The notes beneath the pieces are model-generated. The model was not told where the DNA came from, did no database searches, and was given only the letters and a program-made list of their open reading frames with translations. Positions 6,129 through 9,207 of a stretch of 9,207 bases of DNA are shown one piece after another (position 1 is the stretch's first letter; every line of letters starts with the position of its first letter). The DNA lies in assembly GCA_039177895.1 (NCBI GenBank), contig JBCDFO010000178.1:1-9207 (forward strand), read 5' to 3'. The stretch is from JBCBEX01 sp039177895 (lineage in GTDB: Bacteria; Bacteroidota; Rhodothermia; Rhodothermales; Rubricoccaceae). Both the position numbers and the translations under genes were made by a program.

Positions 6129-7400
6129 ATGTCTGCTGTACTCGCCCCGCCAGCCGTCTCCGCCTACGCAATCGCCACTGCCAACTTCGATGCGGCGGCC
6201 GAACGCCTCGGCTTGCCTGACTCTTGGCGTATGCTCATCCGCACGCCCTTCCGCGAACTCAAAGTCGAGGTGCCGCTCAGCCGCGACGACGGTTCGCTGG
6301 AGGTCTTCACGGGCTTCCGCATCCAGCACAACGGCGCGCGCGGGCCGTTCAAGGGCGGTATCCGCTACGCGCCTACCGTGGACGACCAGGAGGTGCGCGC
6401 CCTCGCCGAGATGATGACCTACAAGACGGCGCTCGTGGACATCCCGTTCGGCGGCGGCAAGGGCGGTATCCAGGTCGATGCCCGGACGCTCAGCGCGCGT
6501 GAGATGGAGCAGCTTACGCGGCGCTACATCTCACGCATTCACCTCATCCTCGGCGTGAACCGCGACGTACCCGCGCCGGACTATGGCACCAACGCGCAGG
6601 TAATGGCGTGGGTCGTGGACCAATATGGTCGCCAGCACGGCCACAACCCGGCCATCGTCACGGGCAAGCCGCTCGAACTCGGGGGGTCACGCGGACGGGC
6701 CGCAGCGACCGGGCGCGGCGTGATGCTGCTCACGCTCGAAGCGGCGAACGACCTCGGCATGGCGCTCGCCGACCTCCGGGTGATCGTGCAGGGCTTTGGC
6801 AACGTGGGCATGAACGCGGCGCTGCTCCTCCACGAGGCTGGCGCGCGCGTCGTCGCGGTGTCGGACATCTCGGGCGGGCTCTTCGCGGCCGACGGGCTCG
6901 ACGTGCCTGCGCTCCAGCGCTACGTCGCCGAGGTGGGCCACCGCTCGCTCGCAGGCTACAGCGCACCAGGCGTGGAGACCGTGTCGCACGACGACTTCAT
7001 GGCGCTCGACGGCAACGTGCTCATCCCGGCCGCGCTCGAAGCGGCCATCCACGAGGGCAACGTTGATGGCGTGAAAGCGCGGCTCGTGGTGGAGGGCGCG
7101 AACCTGCCCGTCACGCCCAACGCCGACCGCACGCTCGCCGAGCGCGGCGTGGTCGTCATCCCCGACATCCTCGCCAACGCGGGCGGCGTGACGGTGTCCT
7201 ACTTCGAGTGGAGCCAGAACTTCCAGCAGTACACCTGGCCCGAGGCCGAGGTCAATCAGAAGCTCGCGGACATCCTGCTTGTAGCCTACGCAGCCGTGAG
7301 CGGCCGCGCGAGGGCCGAAGGCACGACGCTGCGGGAGGCCGCCTTCGACATCGGCATCGAGCGGGTCGTGCAGACCGAGAAGCTGCGCGGGATGCTGTAG
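6129..7400 (+). CDS. gdhA: Glutamate dehydrogenase (Glu/Leu/Phe/Val dehydrogenase family)
   Basis: This enzyme catalyses the reversible NAD(P)-dependent oxidative deamination of glutamate to 2-oxoglutarate and ammonia in the cytoplasm, linking amino-acid use to the TCA cycle. The product has 423 residues, typical of the hexameric short form. Substrate-side motifs are PFKGGIRY with K75, MMTYKTALVD with K99, and FGGGKGGI with the catalytic K111; D151 in PAPDYGT is the proton-transfer aspartate. The hinge motif PLELGGSRGRAAATGRGV spans 181-198. The dinucleotide fold begins IVQGFGNVG (219-227), and NAGGVTVSYFEW (350-361) contributes the serine contacting the substrate's side-chain carboxylate. 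That points to glutamate rather than leucine or phenylalanine. I use the ATG at 6129; an in-frame GTG at 6099 would add 10 residues. There is no Shine-Dalgarno. The gene is divergent from the toxin-antitoxin pair. Cofactor preference is not decided. Confidence 0.93.
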   Translation: MSAVLAPPAVSAYAIATANFDAAAERLGLPDSWRMLIRTPFRELKVEVPLSRDDGSLEVFTGFRIQHNGARGPFKGGIRYAPTVDDQEVRALAEMMTYKTALVDIPFGGGKGGIQVDARTLSAREMEQLTRRYISRIHLILGVNRDVPAPDYGTNAQVMAWVVDQYGRQHGHNPAIVTGKPLELGGSRGRAAATGRGVMLLTLEAANDLGMALADLRVIVQGFGNVGMNAALLLHEAGARVVAVSDISGGLFAADGLDVPALQRYVAEVGHRSLAGYSAPGVETVSHDDFMALDGNVLIPAALEAAIHEGNVDGVKARLVVEGANLPVTPNADRTLAERGVVVIPDILANAGGVTVSYFEWSQNFQQYTWPEAEVNQKLADILLVAYAAVSGRARAEGTTLREAAFDIGIERVVQTEKLRGML

Positions 7401-7567
7401 GGAGGGGAGAACGAAAAAGGGAGGTGGGGGACCTTCGAGGGGGTGGAGCCTGGAGGGTGAGATCTCAGGGCGACGAGGCGTCTACTTCTGCCTTCCACTT
7501 CTCACGTCCCCCTTGGATCATGGTGCCTAGGCGCTGGGTTCTCGGCGGACACCAACCTGATCCCGCC
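7401..7567. other. Intergenic gap between glutamate dehydrogenase and the lipoprotein
   Basis: This 167-bp non-coding gap begins with a purine-rich run (7401-7430) and holds a perfect 10-bp palindrome, TGAGATCTCA, at 7458-7467. It also holds a TACTTCTG at 7483-7490 that resembles a -7 box but lies far from the start. I see no strong terminator for glutamate dehydrogenase and no convincing small gene. Confidence 0.5.
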
Positions 7568-8524
7568 ATGCGTCTGCTTCTCCTCTCGCTTCCCCTGTTC
7601 CTCGCGGCCTGCCTCGCACCGAACTCCGCGCCCGAAACTAGCGTGCCCATGGCACCTGCCTCGTTTGACGCCTCCGACGAATACGGACCCGGCTACGGCG
7701 TCTCCGCCGACGAGTTCGGGGCGTACTGGTACCAGGGCGTCGCCGAGATCACGAGCTACGACCTCGACCAGGCCCGCTACGGCGCGCAGCACGACGGCGA
7801 GGCCGTCCTCGTCTACGTGACGGAGCCGTTCTCGCGCAGCAAGCAGGTGAAGCTCGACCGCAGCACGGGTGGTCCTGACGAGGCGACCGTCCTCAAGCTC
7901 AACGCCACGCGCTCGTTCCTGACCGGCATCTACCCCTACTCGATGATGACCTCGGTCTTTCAGCCCGTCGACGCCGCGCCGACGCTGAAGGTTACGACGA
8001 CCTCGCAGGAGTGGTGCGGGCACACGTTCACGCAGCTCAACCGCTCAGGCGCTGACGGACAGGGGGGCTACGGCCTGGAGTTCCGCTCCTATTTCGAGAG
8101 CGAGGGCGACCAGGACCTCGCCTTCGAGGGCGTCATGCTGGAGGACGAGGTCTGGACGATGATCCGGCTCAACCCCAGCGCGCTGCCAACTGAGCCCCTG
8201 ACCATGCTCCCCGGCACTACCTACCAGCGCTTCAGCCACATCGACTGGCAGGCGCACACCGCGGAGCCATCCCTGAGCGCGCCCGACGCTGACGGGGTGC
8301 AGACCTATACGCTCGCCTACCCGGACCTCGGCCGGACGCTTGCGATCCGCTTCCGCGCCGCCTTCCCGCACGAAATCGAGGGCTGGACCGAGACGCGCCG
8401 CGCGCGCGGCCAGGCCGTCACCACGACCGCGACGCGCAAGGCGCAACTTCGCTCGGCCTACTGGGGCCAGAACAGCCCAGAGGACGAGGTCCTGCGGGAG
8501 CAACTCGGGCTCAGCAGCCCCTGA
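7568..8524 (+). CDS. Uncharacterised exported lipoprotein with conserved QEWCGH-type motif
   Basis: The product has 318 residues. The ATG at 7568 starts a lipoprotein signal (MRLLLLSLPLFLAAC) with lipobox LAAC and lipidated C15, so it is probably membrane anchored outside the cytoplasm. The reading frame is open further upstream into the previous gene, but the signal peptide fixes the start. The mature part has no transmembrane helix and looks beta-rich. Marked stretches are AYWYQGVAEITSYDL (52-66), ARYGAQHDGEAVLVYVTEPF (69-88), LKLNATRSFLTGIYPYSM (109-126), QEWCGH (147-152) and FPHEIEGWTE (266-275). I recall similar proteins across Bacteroidota, some labelled 'septum formation inhibitor Maf'; no Maf signature (a SPRR-type N-terminus) is present, so I would not transfer that name. 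It is convergent with the peptidase gene. Function unknown. Confidence 0.82.
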   Translation: MRLLLLSLPLFLAACLAPNSAPETSVPMAPASFDASDEYGPGYGVSADEFGAYWYQGVAEITSYDLDQARYGAQHDGEAVLVYVTEPFSRSKQVKLDRSTGGPDEATVLKLNATRSFLTGIYPYSMMTSVFQPVDAAPTLKVTTTSQEWCGHTFTQLNRSGADGQGGYGLEFRSYFESEGDQDLAFEGVMLEDEVWTMIRLNPSALPTEPLTMLPGTTYQRFSHIDWQAHTAEPSLSAPDADGVQTYTLAYPDLGRTLAIRFRAAFPHEIEGWTETRRARGQAVTTTATRKAQLRSAYWGQNSPEDEVLREQLGLSSP

Positions 8525-8551
8525 TGCCACGAATGGGTAGGCGTGGGGACT

Positions 8552-8565
8552 AACGTCAAACGTCA
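8552..8565. repeat. 7-bp tandem repeat at the M28 peptidase stop codon
   Basis: AACGTCA occurs twice in a row (8552-8558 and 8559-8565); the second copy contains the minus-strand stop. In the same 38-bp convergent gap, CCACG (8527-8531) and CGTGG (8542-8546) could form a weak five-pair hairpin with a 10-base loop and no U-tract. A bidirectional terminator is possible but poorly supported. Confidence 0.35.
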
Positions 8566-9207
8566 GCCGCCGAGTTCGCGCTCGGAGCGGGCGCGGGTCT
8601 CGGCAAAGGCTTCGCTGGGCTTCCAGGCCGGGCGGAGGTCGCTGTCGGCGAGGCCCCACGTCAGGCGCGTCGCCACGCGGGTCTGCTGGATGAGCCCGCC
8701 GAGCGGCATCGTCTCAGGGTCATACTCGTCCGACGGCTGGTGGTAGCGCTCGCGGCGGTATTCCGCTTTGATCTCAGCCGCGTAGCCCTCCGGCTGCCCG
8801 ACGAAGTCCGTGCCCGTGTTGACGAAGATGGCGGGGACGCCGCCCCGCGCGAACGCGAGCTGGTCGGAGCGGAAGAAGAGGCCCTGGTTGGGCTGGTTGT
8901 CCGGCGTCACGGTCATGTCCTCGGCGGCGGCGGCCTGGCGGAGGTAGCGCAGCATCTCGCTCCGCTCCGCGCCGATGCCGACGATGTCGGTCGTGCGCCC
9001 GTTGAGGTTGCCGGAGTCCACGTTCACGTTCGCGATGGTGTGCGCGAGCGGGACGACCGGGTCGCCCGCGTAGTGCGCCGCGCCGAGCAGGCCCGACTCC
9101 TCGGCCGAGAGCGTGAGGAAGTAGATGCTGCGCGCGGGGGGCTCCGCTGCGGCCATGCCCTCGGCCATCTCCAGCAGCATCGCCACGCCCGAGGCGTTGT
9201 CGACAGC
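8563..9207 (-). CDS. M28 family zinc aminopeptidase, C-terminal part (cut by window edge)
   Basis: This is the last 214 codons of a gene whose start lies beyond base 9207; the frame is open to the edge, reading AVDNASGVAML. M28 peptidases are exported di-zinc exopeptidases that release N-terminal amino acids. Four of the five metal ligands and the general base are visible (numbered from the window edge): D3 in VDNASG (bridging), E36 base and E37 ligand in LSAEESGLLGAAHY, D64 in NVNVDSGNLNG, and H156 in RYHQPSDEYDP. RSDQLAFARGGVPAIF is the usual substrate-pocket region. The first histidine ligand and the signal peptide lie outside. The tail ends SERELGG at a TGA. It is convergent with the lipoprotein gene. 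Together with glutamate dehydrogenase it would fit growth on peptides (inference). Confidence 0.9.
   Translation of the reverse strand, partial: AVDNASGVAMLLEMAEGMAAAEPPARSIYFLTLSAEESGLLGAAHYAGDPVVPLAHTIANVNVDSGNLNGRTTDIVGIGAERSEMLRYLRQAAAAEDMTVTPDNQPNQGLFFRSDQLAFARGGVPAIFVNTGTDFVGQPEGYAAEIKAEYRRERYHQPSDEYDPETMPLGGLIQQTRVATRLTWGLADSDLRPAWKPSEAFAETRARSERELGG

Noticed and set aside
7426..7512. GGGGGAC and GTCCCCC complementary words in the gap before the lipoprotein gene
   Set aside because: They are more than 70 bases apart and consist mainly of homopolymer runs; a chance match is likely.
7208..7567. Upstream extension of the lipoprotein frame by 120 codons
   Set aside because: It overlaps the end of glutamate dehydrogenase out of frame; the lipoprotein signal at 7568 sets the start.
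1..9207. CRISPR array, tRNA/rRNA genes, insertion sequences or phage genes
   Set aside because: Looked for on both strands; no regularly spaced repeats, cloverleaf-type sequences, transposase motifs or long terminal inverted repeats were seen.

Overview
This window comes from a GC-rich bacterial chromosome. It reads as a stretch of mostly housekeeping and cell-envelope genes with one small toxin-antitoxin module. I infer a high-GC relative of the Bacteroidota, such as a Rhodothermota/Rubricoccus/Salinibacter-type organism. The reasons are: no gene here has a convincing Shine-Dalgarno sequence, and several starts follow C-rich leaders instead; a metal-motif-lacking amidohydrolase sits in tandem with a second amidohydrolase; and there is a lipoprotein of a type I associate with Bacteroidota. 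This placement has not been tested by any search.

Left part (1-1926, minus strand): two exported amidohydrolase-family proteins lie head to tail. The downstream one is cut by the window edge after 60 codons. The upstream one is complete, has lost the HxH metal motif, and carries a C-terminal beta-rich domain. A 124-bp divergent region (1927-2050) holds an inverted repeat and a direct repeat and separates them from the plus-strand genes.

Middle (2051-5328, plus strand): an extended short-chain dehydrogenase/epimerase, a stand-alone cyclic-nucleotide-binding protein without a DNA-binding domain, a probable terminator hairpin, and a complete 23S rRNA uracil-C5 methyltransferase (RlmD type) with its iron-sulfur cysteines.

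5331-5995 (minus strand): a PIN-domain toxin and ribbon-helix-helix antitoxin pair (VapBC-like), translationally coupled by a 4-base overlap. The toxin ends only 2 bases from the convergent rlmD stop. Just upstream of the antitoxin start are two copies of an 8-base word spaced 22 bp apart, a good candidate autoregulatory operator.

Right part: a hexameric-type glutamate dehydrogenase (6129-7400, plus), a 167-bp gap, an uncharacterised lipoprotein (7568-8524, plus), and, convergent with it, the C-terminal part of an exported M28 zinc aminopeptidase (8563-9207, minus) that runs off the window.

The genes do not form one pathway. The recognisable themes are peptide/amino-acid use (M28 peptidase, glutamate dehydrogenase), envelope proteins (two amidohydrolases and the lipoprotein) and translation (RlmD, and a PIN toxin as a possible RNase). 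I saw no tRNA, rRNA, CRISPR array, insertion sequence or phage gene. There is no clear new multi-gene system; the most interesting leads are the toxin-antitoxin operator, the metal-motif-lacking amidohydrolase, the HTH-less cyclic-nucleotide sensor and the unnamed lipoprotein family.
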